Notes under the pieces: generated by a model
Database searches by the model: none
The model's input: the letters and a program-made list of their open reading frames with translations, nothing else
Told to the model about the DNA's origin: nothing
Shown here: positions 1-8,100 of the stretch, piece after piece
Layout: each line of letters begins with the position of its first letter
Position numbering within the stretch: position 1 is the first letter of the stretch
Position numbers and translations under genes: made by a program
Source of the DNA: Candidatus Parcubacteria bacterium
Lineage (GTDB): Bacteria > Patescibacteriota > Minisyncoccia > Minisyncoccales > Minisyncoccaceae
Assembly: GCA_017992335.1 (NCBI GenBank)
Contig: JAGOOU010000017.1
Location: 1-10,491 of the forward strand
Direction: 5' to 3'
DNA: 10,491 nt

Positions 1-287
1 TTGGCAACAGTATAAATAATAATAGAATTGTCTTCTTCCTCTTGCATTATTGATCCTAAGGTATTAGAGGATATAAAAAGAGGGGAAGAAATAGATGCTA
101 AAACATTATTTTCCCCTGTAATAATACTTGTGATTGGTTGCAAACTTGAATCAATATTGATAAGATTAGCTTGCTCTAGGTTTTTGGCTGTATTATCTCC
201 TTGAGAGAAAGCAATCAAACATATAATTATCAAACTAAAAACAAGCCCTTTAGGGTTATTTATCAGGTTTTTAATTGTTTGTTTAAT
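1..287 (-). CDS. Partial secreted protein, possibly M23/LysM-type cell-wall peptidase (5' end only)
   Basis: An open minus-strand frame runs from an in-frame TAA at 303-305 off the left window edge. It reads as a basic N-terminus (KQTIKNLINNPKG), one hydrophobic segment (LVFSLIIICLIAF) and a Ser/Asn/Ile-rich exported linker. The last visible residues, after an acidic EEED stretch, are NSIIIYTVA. An I-x-Y-x-V strand after such a linker resembles the start of a LysM repeat in Patescibacteria M23 metallopeptidases; this is inference, since the catalytic part lies outside the window. The frame has no ATG before about codon 80. The start given here is an ATT at 285-287, chosen because it gives a good signal peptide (basic residues, then hydrophobic core). 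A TTG at 231-233 would remove the basic region. A non-AUG start or an upstream frameshift is possible. The gene diverges from rsmA, with roughly 60 bp between them. Confidence 0.5.
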   Translation of the reverse strand, partial: MKQTIKNLINNPKGLVFSLIIICLIAFSQGDNTAKNLEQANLINIDSSLQPITSIITGENNVLASISSPLFISSNTLGSIMQEEEDNSIIIYTVA

Positions 288-315
288 AGAAATAAGCCTG
301 GATTAATTAATAATA

Positions 316-321
316 TATAAT
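316..321 (+). promoter_or_regulatory. Possible -10 box for rsmA
   Basis: An exact TATAAT lies 25 bases before the rsmA ATG, in the short AT-rich gap between the two divergent genes. No convincing -35 box is found 16-18 bp upstream. Transcription from here would leave a leader of about 18 nt with no Shine-Dalgarno sequence. In such AT-rich DNA a TATAAT can occur by chance, so the call is weak. Confidence 0.35.
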
Positions 322-345
322 ACTAGTTTAATACTTCTACCATAT

Positions 346-1104
346 ATGTCAAGTTCATTTTCCACAATAAAATCACAGGGTATTGTTCCTAAAAAATCAA
401 TGGGACAGAATTTTTTAATAGACAATAATATTGTGAAAAAAATCATAAATGTCTCCCAGATCACACAAAGCGATGTTGTTGTGGAAATAGGACCTGGTAC
501 AGGTATTTTAACTAAAGAATTAGCTTTAAAAGCAAAAAAAGTAATTGCCATTGAAAAAGACGAAAAACTAGCTAGTAATTTAAAGATTAAAAACGTAAAA
601 GTCATTGCTGGAGATGCTTTAAATATTGTCCATAAAATAAAAGGAGAATACAAGGTAGTGGCTAATATTCCTTATTATCTAACTTCTTTTTTAATTAGGA
701 CTTTATTAGAATTAGATAATAAGCCAAAAGATATTGTTTTATTAATTCAAAAAGAAGTAGCTCAAAGAATTTGCTCTTCCAAAAACACTATTTTATCTCT
801 CTCTGTTAATTATTATGGAAAAGCACAAATAATTGATTACGTTTCTAGAAACTGCTTTTATCCAAAACCAAAAGTAGATAGTGCAATTATTAAAATTATT
901 CTTAATAAAGAAAAAAGGAACGATGAATTATTCAAATTAATTAAAAAAGGATTCTCTCATCCAAGAAAAACCTTAATTAATAATTTAAAAGATAAAAAAA
1001 TAGAAGATTTTTTAATAAACAGGGGATTAAGCAAAAAAGCTAGACCTGAAGAATTAAATATTAATGACTGGATTAATTTAAAATTATTTCTTCAAAGAGA
1101 ATAA
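346..1104 (+). CDS. rsmA: 16S rRNA adenine dimethyltransferase RsmA (KsgA)
   Basis: This cytoplasmic enzyme uses S-adenosylmethionine to dimethylate the two adjacent adenines in the 3'-terminal helix 45 loop of 16S rRNA, a late step in 30S maturation. The 252-aa length is close to the usual 250-270. Visible family motifs in order: GQNFLID (20-26); the SAM-binding motif I VEIGPGTGIL (46-55); acidic E70 for ribose binding; GD at 89-90; the catalytic NIPY motif IV (107-110); QKEVAQRI; FYPKPKVDSA; FSHPRKTLINNL; and a C-terminal RPEELNINDW. ATG 346 is the only reasonable start, because the next Met directly precedes the GQNF motif. There is no Shine-Dalgarno sequence. It is the only housekeeping gene here. 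Its last 21 bases overlap the 3' end of the convergent operon, so the two transcripts should be antisense at their ends. Confidence 0.96.
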   Translation: MSSSFSTIKSQGIVPKKSMGQNFLIDNNIVKKIINVSQITQSDVVVEIGPGTGILTKELALKAKKVIAIEKDEKLASNLKIKNVKVIAGDALNIVHKIKGEYKVVANIPYYLTSFLIRTLLELDNKPKDIVLLIQKEVAQRICSSKNTILSLSVNYYGKAQIIDYVSRNCFYPKPKVDSAIIKIILNKEKRNDELFKLIKKGFSHPRKTLINNLKDKKIEDFLINRGLSKKARPEELNINDWINLKLFLQRE

Positions 1105-2358
1105 AGTTATTTGAGCAGGCAGTATTCCTTCTTCAGGATTGTAAATGTTTCCGTATTTAATCAAGCTAATACATGTATTAGGACTATTCTTTTCAAAATA
1201 TTGGCAAGTATTATTTTTACCTTCTTTTAAAAGAACACCTGGATTACCTGCATTAAATTCAATGGAAAGAACTTCTTCGTTTGTAAAGTCAACTCCCCAT
1301 TGAGCCTCACAAAAAGTAGCTATGTCAAGATTTTGCTTAGATAAGGTAGGAGGAATAACACATTTCTTAGAAGACTTATCTTCATCAAACCACTGACAAT
1401 TAGCTCTGTTATATATAGTAACCATAGCCTCTCCTGCTTTTGAACCGACTATTCTTTTTATAGAAGATAATTGGTCTAAACCAATAGCCGGATTATTTTC
1501 TGGACTACCTCCGTCAACGCTTAAGTCCGCTATATCATGAAAAGTCCAAACACAATTTCCTTGAAAACGATCTTCTGTAAAAAGAATTACTCCGTATTCT
1601 GTTTCTGGGTCATCTTCTGGCTTGGGTTGATTGATTTTAATTGATTTCGTTGCATTATCAAAAATATCAGTTGAAAGAGCTTTATTATCTTTAACTGAGG
1701 AGAAAGGTAATTGTTTGTCTGCTCCTTTTGTAAAATTAATGCCGTTATATAGGATGTAAGAACCTGGTTTGTTCCATAAAAACCAAACAGAATAATCTAT
1801 TGGAACAGGAATCGATGAACTATTTGGAACCTCTGTGGAATCACCTGAAAATTCTGGTTTATTAAAAACATATACAGAATAAAGATCTTCGGCAGGAGAC
1901 AACCATTCTATTCCTGTATAGTTTTTACTTGTTTTAATTAAATTATCATTAGTCCAAGTTTTTTCAGTCCCTCCTACTATTAAATTAATACCATCAACAT
2001 AGTCTTGAGAATTAATAACTGGAATAACAGTATCTATTTTCGGATTTAAAGTATTAAGAATAACGATTGCGCCCAAGGCAAGAAAAAGACCGAAAAGAGA
2101 ATTGAAAATCATTTTCTTTGCTGTCAATCTTTTACTGAAATTATCTCCGGAAATTAAATAATTAAAGCCTGCAAAAGTTATAATCAAAACAGCAGCCCCT
2201 GCAGCAACAGCTAAGCCAACATTGAAATAATAGGCGATATATTCCCCTAAAGAAGACCCGCTGGAAATAGTTCTTTCTCCAAAAGTTTCGTAATCAGCCT
2301 CTAAAGCATAGGCTATGTTAAAGATGAATAAAGATAAGATAATTAAATATTTTTTCAT
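1084..2358 (-). CDS. Pilin-module surface protein with beta/gamma-crystallin-like repeats (paralogue 3, 424 aa)
   Basis: Not assigned to a named family. A signal peptide (1-18, ending AYA) is followed by two membrane helices (about 40-68 and 83-103) joined by a short basic loop (SKRLTAKK), with LNTLNP directly after. This is the VirB2/TrbC-like T4SS pilin layout. The remaining roughly 310 residues should be extracellular. They contain strand-turn motifs of beta/gamma-crystallin type: VYVFNKPEFSG (162-172) and VILFTEDRFQG (257-267), then LDQLSS (294-299) and VTIYNRANC (313-321). The C-terminal block (TCQYFEK...TCISL, 384-399) is shared with the two upstream paralogues. Its calcium-site motifs are degenerate (DNATKS at 234-239, LDQLSS), so it may not bind calcium. 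It is the last gene of the operon, 11 nt after the 458-aa gene, and overlaps rsmA tail to tail. Function is unknown; an adhesin or appendage subunit is inferred. Confidence 0.82.
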   Translation of the reverse strand: MKKYLIILSLFIFNIAYALEADYETFGERTISSGSSLGEYIAYYFNVGLAVAAGAAVLIITFAGFNYLISGDNFSKRLTAKKMIFNSLFGLFLALGAIVILNTLNPKIDTVIPVINSQDYVDGINLIVGGTEKTWTNDNLIKTSKNYTGIEWLSPAEDLYSVYVFNKPEFSGDSTEVPNSSSIPVPIDYSVWFLWNKPGSYILYNGINFTKGADKQLPFSSVKDNKALSTDIFDNATKSIKINQPKPEDDPETEYGVILFTEDRFQGNCVWTFHDIADLSVDGGSPENNPAIGLDQLSSIKRIVGSKAGEAMVTIYNRANCQWFDEDKSSKKCVIPPTLSKQNLDIATFCEAQWGVDFTNEEVLSIEFNAGNPGVLLKEGKNNTCQYFEKNSPNTCISLIKYGNIYNPEEGILPAQITLFSLKK

Positions 2359-2369
2359 ATGAATATAAA

Positions 2370-3746
2370 TTAATCGACAAGAAGAAGCATGACTTCTTTA
2401 GGTCTAATATTAACTGGCTTTATACATTCACCCGTATCAGGATCCTCCTCTTTGCATCCTGATTCGTAAAAAACCCTGGTATTTTCTAAATTTATACAAT
2501 TATTGTCTTTGTTTTCCTCAATATCAAAATACATACAATAATCATCTGTTGCCCTTACAACAAGTCCTCCTTTACCCTTAATAGCTGCTGATTTTATGTC
2601 TCCCTCAAAAGATGGGCATTCTCCCCAAGGAGAAACGCTTTCTCCCTCGAAAATATTCACTTTTAGTTCGCATTGATCTTTAACCGGATCTTCTGAAACA
2701 CAATTTGTTTTATTGTAGAAGATTATTGTTCCATAATCGTTATTAATATTTACCTTATAAGTTAAAACTGAAGATAAAGAGTTATTATCAAAACTACTCG
2801 ACGCAAGCCCAATTTGACTAATTTTAGTAGTTGTCAATGGTCCAAGTTTCCATCCGGCAACAAAACAATGTCCAGAATAATTGGTATCTTCAAAAAGAAT
2901 TGCCCTATAACTCATTCCTGGATATGATTTATCCCAAATGAAGCATAGAGAAGAAGCTAAATTGTCGTAACCAACATAATGGCTCAAGTCTATTGGCACA
3001 TTATTTAAATCATTAAAATCTCTTAATCCAACATAAAAAGGAGGATGTTTTTGTGTTTTCCAAAATGTTTCATCATACAAATAAAGACCTGGATAATTTT
3101 TTAAAATAAAGATTGATTTTGTGTTTGATGGAACAGGAGCAGCCGTTGCAATTGGCTCATCAATCAAAGATTCGTTATCTTGAAAAAGAACGCCTATTGG
3201 ATTTTTAAAATCATAGTCAGAATAAACCCATACTTCTTTTAGGTCCCCATCCTTATAAGTCCACTCTGTCTTTGTTACTGTTCCGTCTATGTCTAATCTT
3301 GACATACTATCATATATGCACATTTTTTTTGTAGGAAATCCTGGCTTATCAATGGTAATAATTATTCCTCCTCCAAGACATTTTTCTAAATCAGGCTCTT
3401 CGATTCCAATAATACCAGGATTAATAGTGTTTAGTATTACATAACAAAGAAGAAGAATAATCATTCCAATAAAGCCATCTTTGATTTTTTTCTTTGCTTG
3501 TGATGCTTTTCCTGGACTGCCTGCAGCTAGAATAAAATTAATTCCACCAAAGATAATAACACCTATAAGGATTACTGTACTGATTGCAATAAGGAACATA
3601 AAAGCATATGACACATAATCAGTAAAAGTCGATGCTTCTGTTATGGTATATCCTAGAATATTGGGATACGTATTAATTTCCAAAGCATAAGCTGTTTGGA
3701 ATAAAATCAAGAACATTAATATTAATATGTATATATTTTTTTTCAT
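2370..3746 (-). CDS. Pilin-module surface protein with beta/gamma-crystallin-like repeats (paralogue 2, 458 aa)
   Basis: A signal peptide (1-21, ending TAYA) precedes a T4SS pilin-like module. It has helix one (about 45-73), a short loop AAGSPGKASQAKKK, helix two (about 91-106) and LNTINP (105-110). The extracellular region of about 350 residues begins with a GGGIIITI strand. It holds repeated beta/gamma-crystallin-like elements: EVWVYSDYDF (171-180), DNLASS (261-266), AILFEDTNYSG (282-292), NNSLSS (321-326) and TIIFYNKTNC (340-349). The two six-residue motifs fit the family's calcium-site consensus, [ND][ND]xx[ST]S, exactly. The C-terminal block (CMYFDIE...CINL, then RPKEVMLLL) matches the two sister proteins. 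The ATG directly follows the upstream stop (TAAATG), so translational coupling is likely. It is closest to the 472-aa gene, suggesting tandem duplication. The pilin-module call is good; the crystallin-fold call is from motifs only. Confidence 0.85.
   Translation of the reverse strand: MKKNIYILILMFLILFQTAYALEINTYPNILGYTITEASTFTDYVSYAFMFLIAISTVILIGVIIFGGINFILAAGSPGKASQAKKKIKDGFIGMIILLLCYVILNTINPGIIGIEEPDLEKCLGGGIIITIDKPGFPTKKMCIYDSMSRLDIDGTVTKTEWTYKDGDLKEVWVYSDYDFKNPIGVLFQDNESLIDEPIATAAPVPSNTKSIFILKNYPGLYLYDETFWKTQKHPPFYVGLRDFNDLNNVPIDLSHYVGYDNLASSLCFIWDKSYPGMSYRAILFEDTNYSGHCFVAGWKLGPLTTTKISQIGLASSSFDNNSLSSVLTYKVNINNDYGTIIFYNKTNCVSEDPVKDQCELKVNIFEGESVSPWGECPSFEGDIKSAAIKGKGGLVVRATDDYCMYFDIEENKDNNCINLENTRVFYESGCKEEDPDTGECIKPVNIRPKEVMLLLVD
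2769..2786 (-). other. Second crystallin-type calcium-site motif NNSLSS in the 458-aa protein
   Basis: Residues 321-326 read N-N-S-L-S-S, followed by the strand VLTY. Upstream lies the Greek-key strand ILFEDTNYSG (283-292). Together they give the order expected in a beta/gamma-crystallin motif: an aromatic-x-G strand first, the calcium loop with paired Ser later. Confidence 0.55.
2949..2966 (-). other. Crystallin-type calcium-site motif DNLASS in the 458-aa protein
   Basis: Residues 261-266 read D-N-L-A-S-S, fitting [ND][ND]xx[ST]S and followed by strand LCFI. Its residue numbers are the same as those of the DNKASS motif in the neighbouring 472-aa paralogue, which supports shared ancestry and conservation of the site. 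Confidence 0.5.
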
Positions 3747-5165
3747 TTAATTAGTTGGTAAAACAATTACTTCTTCTGGTCTAGTCCCAAATAACCAAGA
3801 ACCTCCTTCGTAAACACCTGTTCCTCTTAAATCTCCAACACAAGTACCTCCTTGAGTTACGCTTGTTATATCAAAATAAGCACAAGTTCCATTAGTTCCC
3901 ACAACAACAACCGCCCCTTTGCCATCTGGAATTCTTATTGATTGAATATATGAATCTGGATCCCAATCAGGACAACCTCCTTCGGTTGGAAAATCACCAG
4001 CTGGCACAGACTCTAATGTTCTCATATTAATTCTTGTTGAACTATATTTACTTATCTCTATTGGACATTTTGAATGATACTCTGAATCTCCCTCGTTACA
4101 GCCCAAAGAATTATACAATATGATTCTTCCTTGATCGACTCCGTCTTGATTTTCTTTATACACAACCACTGATGACATTTTTTTGTTTCCAATATAGTTC
4201 CCTTTATAATTAACTGTTTTGTCTGTAGCTACATCTGGAGTAATTAAGCTACTACTATAGGGAGCACCAAGAAAAGAACATTCTCCTGAATAATTAGCAT
4301 TTTCGAATATAACTGCCTTATATTTCATATTGCAAACACCTCCAGATTCAGGACAAACAACACTAAAAGAAGATGCTTTGTTATCAAAAGTGGGACGGTC
4401 TGTTTCATTAATATTTTTTATACTTTTCAAGGTGTAAAAGGGGAGTTCTTTATTCACCCCAAAATCTTCTTCGTCATAAAAATAAAAGCCAATTTTTCTA
4501 TCAATAATATATATTGATTTTGCTCCAGCTAAAGCAGGAAAAGCAGGAATTAAAGATGTTCCTTTTGTCAGGGTTCCTTTGTCGCAACAATTAACACCTA
4601 TTGCTGTCTGGAAAATAGGTGTTCCTCCTCCCTTATAATCTTCATCTGGGAAAGCCCACACTTCTTTTACTTGGCCTTCTTCAAAATCCCACTTTGCACC
4701 AATGATATCTCCCTGTATTTTAGATATTGACTGGTTAAAACACGTTATAATATCTTCAGTGCCATTATTAATAGTCACAATAATGCCACCCATAGAACAT
4801 GGATCTATTTTAGGATTACCAGGCTTATCTATAATGTCTGGATTAATTGTATCTAATATCCAATAAAATGATAATAATAGGGTTACGCCTACAAGAGCAT
4901 TAACCATCATTTCTTTAGCTTGAGACACTTTACCAGGATCTCCTCCAGCGACAATAAAGTTAATTCCTGCCCAAATCATCACCATTACAACAAGCACTAT
5001 TGCTATAGCAATTAACATCATTACACCATAAGCAACATAATCAATAAATTCTGAGTCTTCTGTTATTGTATAATCTCCAATTTCAGGGTATGCAACCTCC
5101 ATAGCAGCATAGGTTACTTGAAATAAAGATAATAAAATGATTAATAATAAAATATATTTTCTCAT
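3747..5165 (-). CDS. Pilin-module surface protein with beta/gamma-crystallin-like repeats (paralogue 1, 472 aa)
   Basis: The start at 5165 (MRKYILLLII...) is preferred over an in-frame ATG at 5201. It gives a clean signal peptide (1-20, ending VTYA) and leaves a 4-nt gap after the 1206-aa gene instead of a 32-nt overlap. The VirB2/TrbC-like pilin module follows: helices at about 44-73 and 88-106, loop AGGDPGKVSQAK and LDTINP. The extracellular part of roughly 360 residues begins with GGIIVTI. It carries crystallin-type elements EVWAFPDEDYKG, DNKASS (261-266), AVIFENANYSG (284-294), NKKMSS (327-332) and RIILYNSLGC (347-356). DNKASS fits the calcium-site consensus and lies at the same residue numbers as DNLASS in the 458-aa paralogue; NKKMSS has Lys at the second ligand position. 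The C-terminus (CAYFDI...RPEEVIVL) is conserved among the three sisters. It is the middle gene of the operon. A surface adhesin or appendage subunit is inferred. Confidence 0.86.
   Translation of the reverse strand: MRKYILLLIILLSLFQVTYAAMEVAYPEIGDYTITEDSEFIDYVAYGVMMLIAIAIVLVVMVMIWAGINFIVAGGDPGKVSQAKEMMVNALVGVTLLLSFYWILDTINPDIIDKPGNPKIDPCSMGGIIVTINNGTEDIITCFNQSISKIQGDIIGAKWDFEEGQVKEVWAFPDEDYKGGGTPIFQTAIGVNCCDKGTLTKGTSLIPAFPALAGAKSIYIIDRKIGFYFYDEEDFGVNKELPFYTLKSIKNINETDRPTFDNKASSFSVVCPESGGVCNMKYKAVIFENANYSGECSFLGAPYSSSLITPDVATDKTVNYKGNYIGNKKMSSVVVYKENQDGVDQGRIILYNSLGCNEGDSEYHSKCPIEISKYSSTRINMRTLESVPAGDFPTEGGCPDWDPDSYIQSIRIPDGKGAVVVVGTNGTCAYFDITSVTQGGTCVGDLRGTGVYEGGSWLFGTRPEEVIVLPTN
4368..4385 (-). 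other. Crystallin-type calcium-site motif DNKASS in the 472-aa protein
   Basis: Residues 261-266 read D-N-K-A-S-S, fitting [ND][ND]xx[ST]S, the calcium-ligand motif of microbial beta/gamma-crystallins. It is followed by the hydrophobic strand FSVV, as in the family. The second copy in the same protein (NKKMSS, 4170-4187) has Lys in the second position and is probably a weaker site. Confidence 0.5.
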
Positions 5166-5169
5166 ATTT

Positions 5170-8100
5170 TTAATTTTGTCTTTGGAGACAATAATAATCA
5201 TCTAATAAATTCTTTTCATATATCTTGTCAACGCAAGTAGGATGTTGCTTATTTGTAAAGCAAGCTTCTTTTGCTGTAACATCTAAATGTTCACTATTAT
5301 AGGGCTGGCAATTCCACATTGTTGTTGAAGCAGGATAGGGGAATGAAGGATAAACGACAACTGATCCAGAAGCTAAAGAATCTATTCCTTCTTCACAGCT
5401 ATAAAGAGTGTAATCTTTTGCTCCTTCTTTTAAAGGAAGCCCATAGCCAGTAATACATTTATCTAGTTTTCTTCTTACAAGATTAAGAAGGTCTAGAGAT
5501 ATCCACCTATTAGAGTCATCTCCTCTAAGATTCTTTCCTTCCCCATAATTTTTTATTCTTTTTGCTAAGAGTTCTATTTTTTGCAAATGACCTAGACCAA
5601 TTATTGGAGTATCTGAATCACTACAATAAGATGTGTCTCTGCAATCAAGGCCAGATGGATAATCTTCTGGATAATCATAACTTTCTGCTGTCTTACTATA
5701 ATTAAATATTCTACATTGTTTGTCTTTCAAATCATTGTACGGACAAACATAATAATCGTAGAGCTGATCATCTTTATCTGTTTTTGGATCGGGTAATGTT
5801 TTCCCTCTTTCAGATGTGCAGAATTTATCTGTACTAACCCCAATCTTGGTTATAATTAATTTATCTTGATAATCAGAAGGATAAAAGTGGTCACTAATAA
5901 GCTTGACGTCGCACCTAGCCTTATAACCCGCCGGAAGGTTTATCAAAGAAGCTATAGAAGCAATTCCCGTGCCTGAGCAACAATGAGATCTCGATCCACT
6001 AATTCCTAAATCTATAGCATCTTCTCCGTCTATCCACTTTATTCCTGGATTCAAGCTTTCTATTAATACTTTATCTGCTTCTGTTAAAGTTAAAGCTTCT
6101 TCTCCCTCACAAATAGTTGCTAAAACGAATTTTGCTGGAGACACTGTTACTATTGTTTTATTTCCTTCGTAAGCACACGTATCGAGTTGAAAGGGCCATA
6201 AATTAGTATTCACTATAGGAACCTGATAAAAAAGACTTGTTAAAAGACGTGGATTAATACTAACTATACGCTTATAAAAACTACTACCCATTTTAAAAGT
6301 AAGGTTAGGAGTAAATGTAAATTTTTTAAATAAAAAGTCTCCTGTTGGGATAAAATAACAATTTCCATCTTTACCAGCATCACATTTTACCATGCTATCA
6401 AAAGCTACACGGGTTATTCCTATTTTCCCATAATTATCTATAGATGGGCATACGGTACAAGATCCACCAACCCCGTGACAGCTGGGAGACCATATCAATT
6501 TTGCTCTATAATATGTATCTCCTGGACACATACAATTAATAGAACTTTTATCGTCACCACCTGCACCCGAATCAATTATATAGCTTGAAGTATATTCTGT
6601 TTCTAATATTGTTTCCACATCATATAAACTATCAACATAAGCATCATGCTCAGTATACGAATTAAAAGGAGAAGCTAAAGGACAAACGGCATGAGTATAA
6701 ATATAAGAGCCACGCCAATATTCTGACCATCTGCCGGGCTTCCGTGTAGTCGGATTCATACAATAATAATAAGCAGTATCAGGATAAGGAATGGTTTCAC
6801 ATTCTTCACAGCAAACACAATTGTTCTGTGTTTTTTCATCACAGTCTGAACAACCGTCACAAGAAGTATCAAGACAAGGAGCTGTTGATTTATTACAACT
6901 ATCTGACCTCCCGGTTACACAACTATTACAAGAAACTCCTCCAAGAGTTGGATATGTATTACAATTTGAACAATCGCATTTTTCTGTGAGATCAGCGAAC
7001 TCCAAAGCTTTGACTTTTGTCTTTTCAATTTCTTCCTTAATTAAACCTGTAAATTTTAATAATTTATCTGCAAACTCTTTAGCATCATTAACCATTTCTC
7101 CTAATGGAATTTCCGATTCCATGTATCCCATCTCTCCAATATCTGTCACCATTCTTAAAGGCTCTTTATCATAAGATTCTTCATATTTAAATCCTTCTTT
7201 AAAATAGAAGGTAGCTCCATCTCCAGAATAAGAATACTTTTCTTTTTCTTTTGCTTCATCAACACTACATATTCTTCTATCTTTAAAATCAGGTATATTG
7301 TAATTAGGGTCAAACTCTCCTTCTTTTGCATAAAGATAATCTGTTAATTCTGCTCTTTCTCTAGCGATACAAACGTCATTAACTAAATCAAATTCTGTAC
7401 AGTTATACTCTTCACAATATTTTATTGGATCATAAGTGTTTCCTTTTACTCCAACAAAAGGAATTGCTGTAATTAATTTATCGTCAGTTCTTCCTTTTAA
7501 AGTTTGGAACTCTGCCATAGACAATCTTTCTCCATAGGGATCTCTCATCATGTTGATTGCATTTTTTAAATCTTCCAAATGGTCTAAGTAATACTGTTCG
7601 AAAGTTTTCATTCTGGTTTCTGCTAGCTTAAGAGTCAAAAACTTCTCTTTATCTGTAGCTGGATCTTCCCAAAAAGCAGTAAAAAGACAGTTAGCAGCTT
7701 CTGCTCCTGGAGGTATATCGCTATAGCTTTCTCCATCAATTCTTATTTTTATTTCATTCCTAGCACAATCAACTTGATCTCTTACTTCCCTAACACAAGG
7801 ATCATGGTCGTTTATAACGTCTAGAAAATTATTAGTTTGGCATCCAAGATTTGGCTCATAATATGCATTTCCACAACAACCACACTGATTATCACAAACC
7901 GTAATATCTGAACATGTTGTTGATCCATCTGCTTCTATTACACAACAATTATAAGGATTGGGGTCAATTTGACAACCATTAAGAGGCACGCCAAAATTAA
8001 AATAAGAATGGCTAGAACATCTTGTGCATCTACAATTATAATCTCCATTAACATCCTTGCTTTTAATAGCCGTTAAAATCGTTCTCATTGGTCCATCTGT

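Noticed and set aside
303..653. Minus-strand open frame of 116 codons opposite rsmA
   Set aside because: It lies antisense to the strongly supported rsmA frame, and its Phe/Ile/Ser-rich product has no recognisable pattern.
2700..4350. Possible peptidase-inhibitor I36-type assignment for the crystallin-like regions
   Set aside because: That family shares the same Greek-key strand pattern, but nothing in the sequence supports protease inhibition, so only the fold is proposed.
5166..5201. Upstream in-frame ATG at 5201 for the 472-aa protein
   Set aside because: It would put 12 polar residues before a clear signal peptide and overlap the upstream gene by 32 nt. The ATG at 5165 fits better.
6791..7174. 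Plus-strand open frame of 127 codons inside the Cys-rich gene
   Set aside because: It is a shadow of the second cysteine cluster and helical stretch; its composition merely mirrors the opposite strand.
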